NCBI RefSeq assembly: GCF_010093595.1
Contig: NW_022985443.1
Coordinates: 1,828,993 to 1,892,992 of the forward strand
Direction: 5' to 3'
Length of the DNA: 64,000 bases
From: Mytilinidion resinicola
Lineage: Eukaryota > Ascomycota > Dothideomycetes > Mytilinidiales > Mytilinidiaceae
The translations under genes were made by a program, and so were the position numbers. Positions within the stretch are counted from its first letter, which is position 1; every line of letters begins with the position of its first letter. Of this stretch, positions 11,036-24,000 are shown piece by piece. The notes below the pieces were generated by a model that saw only the letters and a list, made by a program, of their open reading frames with translations, did not search any database and was not told where the DNA came from.

Positions 11036-12438
11036 ATGATCCCTGAAAACCTTGAATATCAAGAACTTAGTGAGCGCGAGGGCCAGAACTCTGACGCCAC
11101 CATCTTTATCAAGGAGACTGAGACATCTCCCAATATCGACGAAGCACCCGATGGCGGCCTCCGAGCATGGCTTGTTGCAGCAGGTGGATTCTGCATCTGG
11201 TTCTCAGGTCTCGGCTTTGCGAACTCGTTTGGCGTCTTTCAAGAGTACTTCATGACGCACCAGCTCCGTGGAAAATCACCGGCCAACATCGCCTGGATTG
11301 GATCTCTCTCAGCTTTCCTTCAGCTCGCAATAGCGGTGATCGCAGGACCGTTATTTGATCGTCATGGCGCATGGGTATTTGGTATATCAGTCTTTACAAT
11401 AAAGCGAGTTGCTAACTGGCAGTAGATTATCCGACCTGCAGCCATCCTCTTCGTCTTTGGTGTGATGATGCTAAGCCTCTGCTCTGAGTACTGGCAGTTC
11501 ATGCTTACGCAAGGTGTCCTAATAGGCACCTCCATGGGCTTCCTCATGTTCCCATGCATTGCTGCACTGTCCCAGTACTTCGACAAGAAACGAGCCGCAG
11601 CAATGGGCGTGGCGGTGTCTGGATCCTCCGTCGGCGGCATTGTCTTCCCCATCGCATTCTCAAAGCTACTGAACGAGTCGTCGCTGGGCTTTGGATGGAC
11701 AGTGCGAGTCATGGGATTCGTAATGCTGCCACTCTTGATCTTCTCCTGTGTGGCCATCACCGCTCGCTTGCCACCGAGAACTACCACCTTTTTCATCGGA
11801 TTGGCATTCAAGGAACTCACCTTCGTCCTCATGATCGTCTCGCTGTTCTTCATGTTTCTAGGCATGTGGACTCCGCTCTTCTTCATTCCGACATATGCCG
11901 TCTCCAGAGGTGTGGATGCGGCACTTGCTTCGTATCTGCTGGCGATTGTCAACGGGGCCTCCACGTTTGGTCGCATCATTCCGGGGATCCTAGCAGACAG
12001 GTATGGGAAATTGAACATGTTCGGCCTTGGAGGCATAATGACCGGCGTCGTCATCCTATGTATGAATAAGGCGGAAACCACGGCAGCGTTGGTGGTGTAT
12101 TCGATTGCTTTCGGATTCACTTCTGGGACGATGTAAGTATCTACCCTACCAATTGCTACGGAGATGTGCTAATAGGTATATAAAGAGTCTCTGGAGCTGC
12201 TGCAGCCTTCAGTGTCTGTACCAAAGACCCCCGAGATGTTGGTACTTACATGGGAATGGGAATGGCCATTGCCTCTCTTGCAGTCCTGATAGGTCCTCCG
12301 GTCAACGGAGCTCTTGTTGCCAAATATGGAGAGTTTCTCGAATTGACCATATTCAGTGGTGTCATGTGCTTGGTGGGTGGTTTCATTGCAATCGCGAGCA
12401 AAGCCGCAACTCCGGAAGGTCTTATGGGAAATAGATAG
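11036..12438 (+). CDS. MFS monocarboxylate-type transporter
   Basis: Exons 11036-11374, 11426-12132 and 12186-12438 give 432 residues. The signature DGGLRAWLVAAGGF, then GVFQEYF and SIAWIGSL-like text (ANIAWIGSLSAFLQL), marks the fungal monocarboxylate-porter (MCT-like) group. The repeat-half motifs FDRHGAW and ADRYGKLN, and about 12 hydrophobic helices, fit a full-length carrier in the plasma membrane. The substrate cannot be read from sequence. Members of this group carry monocarboxylates or secondary metabolites. Its head-to-head position with a Zn2Cys6 factor suggests pathway-specific control. Confidence 0.85.
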
Positions 12439-12576
12439 CGTCTGAATGGCGATTGGAACTGTTGGATGGAATTGTGTTAGTAAGACTATGCTTTTAGATA
12501 GTTTTTTCCCATTGCCGTTGTTGGAGTGGGACCTGGGAACATAGATGCCTTTGTAATTCAACACTACATTTTTCTC

Positions 12577-13160
12577 TTAGTACAAATAAGAAATCAAGGA
12601 ACTGAATCCATTGATAGCACTAATCCCTACCCCTCCTCCTCCACACAGGCAGTACCCAAGATCCTCCGCCGGCGGTTTGGTTGGCTCGGTTGAACGAAGT
12701 AACGTATTCCCTCTCGGCAGAGGCTTAGGCTTGAAGCAGCACCGATCCTTGTAAAGGCAGAAATTGCAGTCCTTGCAACTCCGGCAGCGTCCCGAAGTGC
12801 CGTCTAGGTATCAACCGCATCAACAAGTTGCGTACGCTAACGCGCGGAGACGTCCATCGAAGTATTCTACTTACCTGACGGACCAGCAGGTCAATTCGCC
12901 ACGCCATTGCTGTAACTGTCCACCATTATACTGAAGTTATTCCCATCACCATTGTCGTTGCCGTTGTCGACGCTATCGCCATTTGGGCGATTGCTGTCGT
13001 CGGTCTGATAGGGATACCGATAAGAAGAACTAGACGTCGGCTTTTTGAAGGGTGGCCAGAGCTGGTCAGGCGTATGGAAGACAAAGTTAGCTTGAGCTAC
13101 TGGAGAAGCGAAAATGATGGTGCTGAGAGCCAAAAGGAGAGGTAGGATGAGATGTTTCAT
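12577..13160 (-). CDS. small secreted eight-cysteine protein
   Basis: Exons 13160-12932 and 12803-12577 are joined by a 128-nt intron (GTATAA donor, CCTAG acceptor) and close in frame at 151 residues. Exon 1 encodes a clear signal peptide (MKHLILPLLLALSTIIF.. to about residue 24) and a Ser/Asn/Gly-rich linker. Exon 2 encodes the cysteine core: C-x2-C-x2-C-x2-C-x5-CC near residues 82-97, and a CLC pair near residue 128. If the intron is retained, the frame stops after 89 residues, before any cysteine. The frame closure, signal peptide and clustered cysteines support the splice. I recognise no family. Secreted proteins of this type include candidate effectors and antimicrobial proteins, but no activity is claimed. 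Confidence 0.6.
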
Positions 13161-13560
13161 TTTGAGTGATTCTAGAGGGCGTCGGTGACTGAATGGATAA
13201 TTTGGACTGCGAGTTCGAGCGAAACAATATTTTGAATGACTTTAGGTTGGCCTCTAAAAGAATATGTGCAAAATTTTGGGGCTTGCGCTGATGTTTGAGT
13301 GGCATTAGGATGCTTATTTTGATATTCGGTCGGGAGAAGGCTCTGGACTCTTTTGGACTTTCTGTGGTCCAGCAGTTCTCGAAGTGAACCACAGGAATTC
13401 ATCACACGCATCACAACGCTTGACCCAGAATGCATTCTCTAGATCGGATACTGGCCTAGTAAGGATTCCTTAGCTCGTGTATACATTACTAACCCCGTCG
13501 ATAGCTTCACTCTTCTCAATTGATCCCTCGGAAGCTGTAAGACTATTATCCCTGTAATTG

Positions 13561-13850
13561 CTAGGGTCTCTCATACGGCCCAAAATCAACTTCGCGAATC
13601 CTTTCATGGACGTTTTCGAATGTGTGCATGCCGGAAGCTTGAGAAGTAATCAACGGTTTGGACCAGACAAGTCGGGCTGCTGCCTCAGGCAAAGTATCCG
13701 TTTCGATCTTCCAAACGTCTGTGATATTTGGCTTTAAATTAAATTGCGTCTCTTCGGGATTCTTGAGAGTTTTGAACTTCATCGATACATCAAGCGGCGG
13801 CACAGGAGTGAGGACCTCGGCGTCTTTCTCTACGACCGATGCTGAAGCCT
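13561..13850 (-). CDS. possible small hypothetical protein, start unclear
   Basis: An open frame of ~95 residues ends at 13561 and has protein-like composition (KPNITDVWKIETDTLPEAAARL, MHTFENVHERIREVDFGPYERP). No ATG is available at its start. A possible acceptor (AACGTAG) precedes it near 13853, so it may be an internal exon of a gene whose first exon I cannot place. No known domain is recognised. Confidence 0.25.
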
Positions 13851-14165
13851 ACGTTAGCACATAAGGTGCTCTTTAGTGCAGATCAGACAACTAACCGAGT
13901 TTCAAGTATTCACTTCAGGGAGATGATGTGAAAGTAATGGGAAGGTGCTGAGGGCGGAAAAATATCCGGCCCGGAGATGTCTTTTTTAACGTCACCTCGA
14001 CTTCAACCTCCATCCTTCAACCTTCTCACATTTCGTCTCATCACGTCCTCATCAGATCGCCAACTTCTATCACCAGATCCAGTGCCAGAGGTGCCAGTTT
14101 TGTCTTTACTCAGCGCCTTGCCGCTTCACCTAGCACCCAATGCTGCCCCGACCTCTCTAGCGAGC

Positions 14166-15383
14166 ATGGAGTCACCCACGAGCGCGTTGGCTACACGCGC
14201 AGCCGGCAGCAAAGCAGACAATAGCTTCACCTGCTTCAATTACTTGCCGCCTGAAATTCGAGTCCACATATGGAAGCTCGCTTTACCAGACCGAGGACGG
14301 GTCATACGATTGACGCAGTACCAACATCCCACCGAAGCCAACGCTGTCCCAGGATCATGGCCCAACGTAGCTATGGCAAGCAGGGAGGCCTTCTACGAGA
14401 CGCTGAACCTATTGAGTACCGGGCTGGATGAACGGAGAAATCCAAGACGTTTAACGTACTTCAACTTCGAGAGGGACGTTATCTGTATTGACAGCTACGT
14501 TAAGCAACCAGAGTGCTTACCGGAATTGATGGATGAACGAACTCACTTCAGAGACCCCTCTATTCTCGACCAGGCGGTTGATGCCTATGCGGAGCAGCTC
14601 AAAACTTGGCTACGATACCACAAGCAAGGCTTGCAAGTCCTCTTTGTTGTGCGTGCGATCTTCCACAAGCAGGTTGAAAACATACAAAAGGTACTGCTGA
14701 AGATTCAAAATCCGGACCATCTTTTCAGTCAGCTTTACTCTCTAGCAGTTAATACCCGATTCAGGAAATTAAAAGTTATCGGCATGGTTCTCGAGGAGCG
14801 TTGCAGCTTATACTATCTACTCCACGCGATCGAAGAGCCGGAGCTGAAGAGAATTGTCGAGTGTACGGGCCTGCAGTTTAAAGTCTTCATGGCTGAAGAG
14901 GAGGCCAGCTTCCTCTTCGCCTATGGAGGGATGGCCTCGGAGTATAACACAGGTCAGTAATGGCGCCATCATACTAAAGTGATCATGTGAAATAGAATAC
15001 CACTGAAAAAGGATTTAGATAACACATCGAAGGGCGGAATCGACAGAACCGATATGCCAGAACTACCTCCATATCCAGGTTTAGACTCTAACACTTACCG
15101 GGCGCTTGCGGAGTGGATCCTGAATGTCGAATTCAATTGTCTCTACGGGCTGAGGGTCTATGGGTTGCACGGGCGGGAGAAACGGTTGCAGAACCTCGCG
15201 GCACTGACTGCCGTATTCGTCTTGCACAAGGTTACTGTCAGACGTTTCATTGAAATGAGCCTTGCAGATCTTCGATCTATCTTGCGAGAGCATTCTCACC
15301 GCAGCTGGTATCCGGCACCGTTCCTAGCACATTCGAAACTGAGCTGTGTCATCAACAACACGCAAACTTATTGGACGGATTGA
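14166..15383 (+). CDS. 2EXR domain protein
   Basis: Exons 14166-14952 and 15019-15383 (66-nt intron) give 383 residues. The 2EXR signature FNYLPPEIRVHIWKLALPDRGRVI starts about residue 22, followed by NVAMASREAFYETLN and LTYFNFERDVICID, as in the gene at 6397. An in-frame ATG at 13977 would add a 63-residue Ser/Pro-rich leader. The ATG at 14166 is preferred because it directly precedes the domain. The second exon (RALAEWILNVEF.. LADLRSILREHS) is helical with no named domain. The role is unknown. Confidence 0.7.
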
Positions 15384-16105
15384 CCAAAGCAGGGATCGGT
15401 TGAGACGTAGCTATCTTTCATTGTAAGTGCCATGTACTGAGTCCCCTTTTTCGAAATCAGCTAACGCTATACAGGCACTCCATTTAGTTCCAAACATCGC
15501 CCCATCTTACCGGCCTTGGGAGTAGTGGAATGCTTGTATGAGGAAGAACTATGCGGCTTACGTTCTGCCCCTTGAGCTCTCTACATTTGTCTTTCCCAAT
15601 ACCCTAAGCATCATTTCACTGTACATGAATTACTGAACGCCACACAGAGCGGCCGGGTCCGGGGATCTGTTCTCCTCACATTAGCGTTCTGTTGTCCGAA
15701 AGCTAAACCCGAATAAAGATTTGATCATAACTAAATGGACATAGAAGTTACTCACTCCATCTTTCATCTCAGAGTGCCGCATGCTCACGAATTTGCTGAC
15801 ACACTTGACTCCATTACCACGACCTTTGCTCCCACAACTCAATCTGTACTCCTCATCTCGAATCAGGAGTCTCCCCACCCACTCAGAAACTACTTCAACA
15901 CACAGCCTACACTGACACTTACGTCGCAATCATCGCTCATCATTGCTTGAAGACGACGACAAGGAATAAATTGAATCCGCTATGCAAACCTCACATACCC
16001 CAAAACGCCATGCTCAAACCCGCACCCGTTCCCACTCTTTCAATTCTTCCCACTCTTACCCATCCACTCCCCCCTCCCGCTCCGCTCCGCTCCCTTCCAT
16101 TCCTC
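15384..16105. other. intergenic between convergent 2EXR and NEO1 genes
   Basis: Short frames only. A pyrimidine-rich block at 15900-16130 lies next to the NEO1 stop. No RNA gene or repeat is recognised. Confidence 0.35.
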
Positions 16106-19100
16106 CTACACCCCCCTAACCTTCCGATAACTCGGCGGCCGCCACAACCTCCTTATCCACTTGACCGCATACGGCGGCCCCAAACTGACCCCCGCCACGA
16201 CCACGACCCTCCACAAAAACGCGCCACTCGCCACAAACCCCAAATCAAAATAATCGCCCAAAAACGGCAGACTAGCGAAAAACACGCCCGCGGTGCCCAG
16301 AATACTCAGCCACATGGCCCAGTGCCACGTGATGATCTCAATCGCGACCATGACGAGCTCGTTGAGCACGAGCGCTGTGTAGGAGAGGGCGACCATGCGC
16401 GAGAAGCCCGGGCTGCCGACGTCGAGGTCGGTGGAGGGAGGAGGGGTCTGCGAGGTGGCGGGAGCGGGCGTGAGGAACTGGGAGAGGACTTGGATAAGGG
16501 AGCCCTGGTAGATGGAGACGAGGACCCAGATGAAGAAGGTGCGGTAGGAGAGGGTGAGGTTGGTGGTGAGCTCGGCGTAGAGCTCCGGGTAGAGGTGCGC
16601 GAGAGAGGAGGGGATGTCGGTGTCGAGCACGAGGGAGAAAACGGGGGCCATGGTGTAGACTGTGGAGTAGCCGACGAGGAGCCAGTCCTGTGTGCGAGTG
16701 TTAGCGGGGGTTGTCGGGGTGAGATGAGATGGGGTTGGGGGTGGAGGGTGAGAGGATCTGGGGACTTACGCGGTAGAGAGCGTTCGGAGCGAATTTGGTA
16801 GCGATGCTGTAGACGGTTTGGCAGACGCTGATGATGAGACCGCGGTGGATGACGAATTGGGCGAGCTTTGCGCTGCGCTTGTAGCTGTTCCGCCCATGCC
16901 ACACGAGTAGCTTGGTGAGATAGCAGAACTGCTCGATCGAGAAATCGGCAGCTAAGCTGGCTTGGCGTCCTTCTTTCCCCACGATTCCGACGCCAACATC
17001 CGCCGCTTGGATCATGGAGACGTCGTTGCCACCGTCGCCGATGCAGCAGATGCGCTTCTTGGTGTGTGCGCGGATGAGTTTCGCGACGTCGGCCTTTTGG
17101 GTAGGAGAACAGCGGCACGCGACGACGGTGGGGAGGGTGACGGCGATGGAGATAAATTGCTCGCGGTAGTGCGTCAGCATGAGCGCGAGGGATTCGCCGT
17201 CAATTAGCAAACAAGCGTCTGGTTTGCCACGTAAGAAGTCGAGAGAGTCGTGCGCGAGGTCTTTCCGCTTCATTTTCGCGATGGTATGAACGTACTGTCC
17301 CCGGGCGACGAGCTTAGAGCTAACAGCGACGCAGCGCGCGGTCTCAACTTTATCACCCGTCAGCATCCAGATCTTGATACCAGCGTTGCGGAGGAGCTCA
17401 AGGGACGATTTGACGTCCTTCTGGAGCTTGTCCTCGACCCCAGTGACGCCGAGTAGCTCGAGGTCATTTTCAAGGTAGGCTTTGACGACGTCGGCGAGGG
17501 CAGTGTCGCGGTTGTGGAGGGCGAGGGCGGCTTGCGAGTATTTGGACAGGAACTCTTCGTATATGCCAGCGGAGAGCTTTTTCCGGCCAACGACGAGGGT
17601 GCGGAGGCCTTCGCGGGCCATGTTGGCGGTTTCTTCGTCAAGCCAGTCGTTGGCGGCAACGATGGTGCTCATGACAGTGTCGGCGCCCTTTTGGTAGAAC
17701 CAGATGTCGCCGTCGTCTTCTGTGGGTGAGGATGAGGTGCCGGAGCAGAATTTGACAACTATGCCCATACGCTTGCCTTCAGATGTGAAGGGGAATACGT
17801 TAAGAATCCTGACACGCACGACAAGTTTCCCTGTCTCGACAGATTGGAGGGCCATGGAGTGTCGGTCACGTTGCAGCAGTCGAAGACCAACAGCCTCAGT
17901 CCAGCGAACGATGGCAATCTCATCGGGAGATGAAGCTTGATACGATATGACGGTTTCGCCGTCCTTCTCCTCGGTTGTAGGCGTGACATTATGACACAAC
18001 GCAAGCGCTAAGACGACATCACGAACACGAGATCCGATTTCCCTTCGCGTTCTTGTAGCAGATGTCAGGGGAGCGACATATGTAGAGGAGGGCGTGATCA
18101 ATGGGGGAGGAGCTGTGGCGTCACCAGATGGCTGAACGATGAAACTTTGGCGAACGTAGGAGGCCACCTCGTCCATGGCTTCGTTGGCGTAAGAGACGGT
18201 ACCAACATGTATCTTCTTCATTTCCATTTCTGCGCAAGTGATCAGTAGCTCGAATTGATATGACATTGCATGAAAACATACCGTTCTGCGTCAAAGTTCC
18301 AGTTTTGTCACTAAGCAAGTACTCTACCCGACCAAGATCCTCGGGAATCGTGCTCGTGCGCACTACCGTTCCCCGGATCTCTTTGTCGTGTTCAATCAAA
18401 TAAGCGTAAACAGATTTCCCCATGTCCAGATTGACGCGCAGCCCAACGGGTACGATCGTTGAGAACAAAATCAAGAATCGCATGACGAGGACATACCACT
18501 GATTTCCATCTTGGGCGCGAAAGCCGTCGGCTGCAACCAGGATGAACGAGAGACTCAATGTGAGTATACAAAGGATCTTAGTCAAAGAGTTGATCTCGTA
18601 CTCAAGTAGACCGGTCTTCGACCTTGAGGGAGAGGTAGACAGGGCTTGGCGTGTTTGGGAGCCGGTGTATACCACTACGGCAAGTACCGCACAGCTTGAA
18701 GCCACTACCGTATTCGCCCAAAGCGTGCTATCGATGTTCAATGGAGCAGACTTGACTTGTTCAGTGGCTGTGGATGGCCCTCCTTCGTCTCGGCTGATAT
18801 GTGGGTCATACTCTCGGCGTGACTTTGGGAGCAGCTCGACCGTACCGATAAATTCGTTGACTTTCTTGTCTGGCTTGCCCGCAACAACCCGGAGCCTGGT
18901 GTATTCCCCAATGTCGAGAGATTGAGTCAACGGTGATGTGATTCGAAGCTTCCAGTCCGTCTCACCATCCAGCTGATCTGTTCGGATGAAGGCTTCTCCA
19001 GTCGGCTCTGGAGCATTCGATGGGGTTTGAGGCTTTTCCAGTGACCCTGAGGCAGCACTAACACCTAAATCCAACAACTCTGGGTGTTCAAACGGGGCGG

Positions 19101-20232
19101 GCTCGGGGGCAGAGGCGGCAACCTCATTGGAATAACTCTTCAACAACACCATATCGGCCGGGACTCGTTGATCTTTCCCAAGCTTCACGACATCACCGAC
19201 TTTAAGGTCGCGAGATGGCTTCACTATCTCTTGATAGCTAGATGTCGGCATTCCCGTCGTGGTGGACATGTTTCGTTCCTCGTCCTCAATGTCCGATAGC
19301 CGGCGGGCACCCATCCCACTCCTGCCCTTTGGCTTCCGTCCCTTGCCCTTTTTGTCCGAAGTCTTGGTGTTGGCTACGCCATTTCGACTATTATCTTCAA
19401 ATCGCAAAACCGTGTATCCCTCTGAGTTTGCTTCGGCGTCTCTTCTTCGTCGGGCAATATCGTCGAGGGCTTCCTTTCCGAGTGTGACAGATATAACAAA
19501 TGCGAGGGGTGCAATATAGGTGGAGAGGTATCCGATCCGTAATGCGGGTATTATCTGAGATAATGCTACAAGCAAGAAATACATGTTGATGAAGAAGGAG
19601 AATTCATTGTACAGGGTCCGCGGTAGGAAGCTCCACGGGGTATATTTGGCGTTGGACACCGCGTTTGGAGGGAATCGAGAGGTCTGGAGTTGGCCAACTG
19701 CGATGTTCCGGTTTGAGCTGGGATCGTGTTCGTCCTCCGCTTCTTCCTCGTCCTCAGCTGGATGATGGCCCCCCGGTGTCATCGGTCGTGTTTGTGAAGA
19801 TATGAAGCTCGGCAGACGAAGGGCTGATCCAAGTCTAGCCATAGCGCTCGGATTTCGCGGCGTTCTCCTCCTAACTTGTGAAGAGGAGAGAAGCGGCGCA
19901 TCGTCGTCCCCGATGGTGCCAGAGCTACCTGCGGAGTTCCTCTGGGTGTCATGGTCGTCCTCGATGAGGCCCCGGAGATCCTCATCATCGTCGTAGCTCG
20001 GTGATGCGGTGTTTCTTCTCAATGCTCGCAGTCTGCCAACCCTCAGATTGCGCAGAGGTATCCTTGCCTCCAGCTGATACGGCTTATGTTGCTCCTTCGA
20101 CGGGCGGCGCGGAGGGGAAGTCGCAGAATTTGAGGATGCAGCGAGGGGATCGAGTTCTTCCAGGTCCAGTTCGAGGTCGGAGTCGCTATCGTCTGGCGCA
20201 TTTGGCTGGTGGTATTGATGAGGAGCGGACAT
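16106..20232 (-). CDS. NEO1: Neo1-type P4-ATPase, phospholipid flippase
   Basis: Exons 20232-18282, 18229-16770 and 16687-16106 close at 1330 residues. A long acidic, low-complexity N-terminus (~200 residues) precedes the P4 core. The core runs from KYTPWSFLPRTLYNEFSFF to the phosphorylation motif SDKTGTLTQN near residue 643, then the nucleotide-binding motifs (SSPDEIAIVRW, FYQKGAD) and TGDKVETA. It continues with GDGGNDVSMIQAADVGVGI and C-terminal membrane helices ending in WIRRLWRPP. Neo1 and its animal relatives ATP9A/B move aminophospholipids across Golgi and endosomal membranes and work without a Cdc50-type partner. The N-terminal extension is longer than in yeast. Sec16, another early-secretory gene, is head-to-head with it. 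Confidence 0.93.
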
Positions 20233-21091
20233 GGCGGTTCATGAAAGGAGGGTTGCGGCCGGCGCGGAAGAGTCGAGGGAATTAATTATGTACACTAGGC
20301 ATTCAAGTGAGGCCTGCGTAGACTCAAGAATGTATTCGGACTATCTCGACTCCAGGTTGTGTTCTCTATGCGTGGTGTTTGAGGGTCAAGTGGCTGTAAG
20401 AGGGCCCCCAGGCAGCGGTAGATACGGGTAAGCAGCAGCTGCTGGGGTCACCAAGCTTGCGGATGTGCGATGAAGTGTATGTGATATTCAGAGAGGCGTA
20501 TGGGGCCGTCTTCAATTACGGTGGCGGTGCAATAATTCGGTCGTCGTCGTCCCCGTCGCGGATCAATAGGGTCATCGTCGAGCCACCTTGCTCCTTTCGT
20601 CGGCGGCCGGGACGCTTCACCAAGACTCCCGTCACCTCGATCCCAGAGACCACCTTTCTCCCATCCCCTCCGCATGTCTCCCCACGCGCCCTCCACCACT
20701 ACGCGCCTCTTCTACTAATTCGCGGTTCTTATACGTTGCGCCTAGCATTGCGCGCGACCTGGCCGCTGCTGCTTCTTCTGCCTTCTTGTATTGGTACGTA
20801 CCCCCCATGGATGGCGCAAGGGATCCCATCATCTCCCCCTTGGCAATCTGTCAACTGCCACGGCTCGAGAGCGCCCTGATATCACCATCACTCCAATACT
20901 CTGCAATTACGACCTCACGATCAACTCTACGCATATCCGAGGCACTCTCGTCATAACAGACCGTCGAATGTCGCGTCCACATCTCGGAGCCTACACAACA
21001 CACCGGACACGATTACGCGCACATGAAGCCGGACTAACGCCCACCGCAGTAATTACATATACCCCTTTCACCGCGTACGATAATTTGCATA
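20233..21091. promoter_or_regulatory. divergent promoter between NEO1 and SEC16
   Basis: This 859-bp region holds only short overlapping frames. It is rich in CT and CCTC tracts on the + strand near 20600-20720, consistent with leaders of constitutive genes. A SEC16 leader intron is possible but cannot be fixed. Confidence 0.45.
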
Positions 21092-24000
21092 ATGGGGAGC
21101 GACTATGGAGGTCCGGACTTCTCCTACGCCTATGGCGGAACACCCGCATCAGCATCCTGGAACCCAGCCATGCGGCCAGATCACGACGAACAGTCCCCGG
21201 TTCCTGAGGAACTACCACCACATCCATCCGGCGCCGTGAAGGAGCCCCTGTCGCAACCCGAGTCGACCCCTGTGATGGACGACGAGCTTCCGGCTGTCAA
21301 AGGAGCGGCCCCCGCAGCACCCTTGGCCGTCTTCAATGACGAATCAGCCGTTCACGACGATTTCTTCGGTAGCCAAGGCATCTCAGACAAGACAACACAG
21401 GGCAATGGGGTATCTCAAATACAAGCAACGAACGGAAATGAGAATACTCTGGACGCGGAGAGCACCCCGATAACATCAGATAGCGTCGCAAGCCCGATCG
21501 AGGTATCTAGAATGGGCCTAGAAGCTACAAATGGGACACACAATGAGGAGAGCATCAGTAATGATGTGGAAGAGGAGCATCTCCCGGCGGAGCATTATGA
21601 GCATCAAGGAGACTCAACATTTCTAGAGGACGCCATCCAAGAACATGCCGAGGCCCCGCTGGCCACCCAAGCTGCAACGCCATCGCTTGCAACACCATCA
21701 ATCGATTGGGGTACATCCGGAGAAGTGTTCGATTTGGGCGGCAAACAGCAGGATGGCCCAGTCGCAAGCCCCGATATTCCTCAAGGGAAAGTCGGAGAAG
21801 TGAAGACTCCTGAGATAGACTGGGGGACAACTGAGGACGATGATTTATTTGGTGCTGGAGCAGATCATATCCACGATGCACACAACGACGGTGGCAGCCA
21901 GCAAGGCCTCTGGGATCTCGCATTCGATGACGATTTCCTGCCCGAAAATGTGGAGACAGTCCCGCCTTTCGAATTCGAGGACGATCCTGGCTTCCTAGAA
22001 GATGAAATGCCTCTGCCAGAACCATCGGTTACGCAATCTGTTCGTCCTGGGTCAAGTTCAGCGAACAAGTATGCTCCAACCGGAGCCCCAGCGCCGAAGC
22101 CCAACACGAACCCCTATGGGGTGCAAGCGCCGCAGTTCACGGATTTTTCTCAGATGGACCAGAAGTCGATTCCCTCGCCAGTCACCCCTTTCGAGGCATA
22201 TGGTCAATCTCCGCAAATACAGCAGCAGCAGCAACCGAGTCGACCCGTATTGCCCAGCTCAGCCCTGAGTTTTGCGGACAAGGCCAAGGGAGGTTATCAC
22301 TCCCCGTATGATCTTCCAGATGATATTGTCAAGCCCCGAAGAAGAGCAGCTCCACATCACGTTTCCGTCGTACCAGCTGCACACCCAACTCCTCCGCCAC
22401 CCAGGAGCAGTAGCATGTATTCTAACACTAGTGCCGGTGCTGCACGACCTCCGCCTCACTCGAATATGTCAGCCGCCAGCTTATCACCTCCGTCGTCTAG
22501 CCACTCCATGCAACCTCAAATGAATGGACTGAACCCTGCGCCTACCCAACAGCCCCCGCCACCGGCCAAACCGGCTAGTAGCGGCTTCTTTGCGGAATTA
22601 CCCATTGTCACAAAGCCCAGGCATCATGCTCATGCTCCTCCGTCTGGACGCTACACCCCACAACATGGTATGCCAACACCACCTCCCGGGAACTATGGCC
22701 CTCCTCAGCCACCTCCAAACCAGCGGACAGATTCGTGGGCCTCGCAAGGCTCTCAGGCTCAATCTGCGCCGCTGATAGCCCAATTACAAGCACCTGAGAG
22801 ACTACCCGCCTTCCCAGATTTGGGCACGTCTCCTACTCGGTCGAACAGCCTCCCAGTACCACCTCCGGCGCCTATAGCGCCATCTCGGTATTCCCCAGCC
22901 CCACCTTCTGCTCACGGGGCTGGCTCCCGTTACTCTCCTGCACCTCCCACAGCTGCCCCTTCAGTACCAAGATATTCTCCTGCGCCCCCTTCGCAAGGTC
23001 CTCCAGCTCCTACACATGCCCGATATGCGTCGGATCCAACAGGGCCGCCAAGGCCACATCCGCAACCGTTCGCACCGCGCACATCCAGCCCTCTCGCGTT
23101 TCACACGGTGCCGCAAGATCAAGCCGATCAAGGCCATCCTCCTAGTCAGCATGCTACTCCCGAGCAAGGCCATCATACCATGCATTCGGAATCGGCTGTT
23201 CCTAGGGCTATCTTCAGACAGCCTCTAGCAGAAGTTAGTGAAATCGAGGAACGGGATCCCAGTCAAGCACTTTTCGAGGCTCAATCAAGACCGCCAATGA
23301 CAGCCAGATCAGCAACACCGCCTATGAGAAGTAGCCCGTCTTCCACCGTTGGATCGCCAAGAAAACGAACGAATTACACGCCGCAATATCAACCAGGGCA
23401 ACCTCAACCAGGGCAGCCCCCACAAAGCGCTATTATGTCACCGCCCAGGCGGTCTCAAACTATATCTCCGAGTGCAACAATGAAGAACCCTATGCTTGTA
23501 CGCGCTAATATAGAACGACGGGCATCAGTACACGACCTTACTGTTCAGACTGCTGGCCCAACAACGCAAAACATGGCTTCGATCATTCCTCATAGACGTC
23601 AATTCTCTCGTGATTTTGACTTTATCCAGCCCACAGACGAGCGTGCGGCCGATCCTCTGCAACGATGGAAAGGCCATCCAATTTTCCAATGGGGAGTGGG
23701 AGGCACTGTCGTCACCAGCTTCCCCAAGTACGTTCCGCGATACGGGACCGGGAGTGCATCCCCGATGATGAAAGCCAATGCTGGTGAGGTCAGAATCCAA
23801 AGTGTGAAGGAAGCTTGTCCACTTTCGGAAGACATTGCAAAATTCCCAGGCCCTCTCAAAGCGAAGAGCAAAAAGAAGGATGTTTCGACGTGGCTGACTG
23901 GAAAAATCGGCGCTTTCGAGACCGACTTTAAGAACCCCGCCGTGGAACGTGCGATGAGCCCTGAAGAGCTGAAACGCTTCGAAGAGAAAATCTTGCTATG

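Noticed and set aside
15947..16801. 284-codon + strand frame over the NEO1 3' end
   Set aside because: Composition is a shadow of the NEO1 membrane-helix exons on the other strand; no motifs.
22961..23185. Short antisense frames inside SEC16
   Set aside because: Overlap a well-supported coding sequence and have no independent signals.
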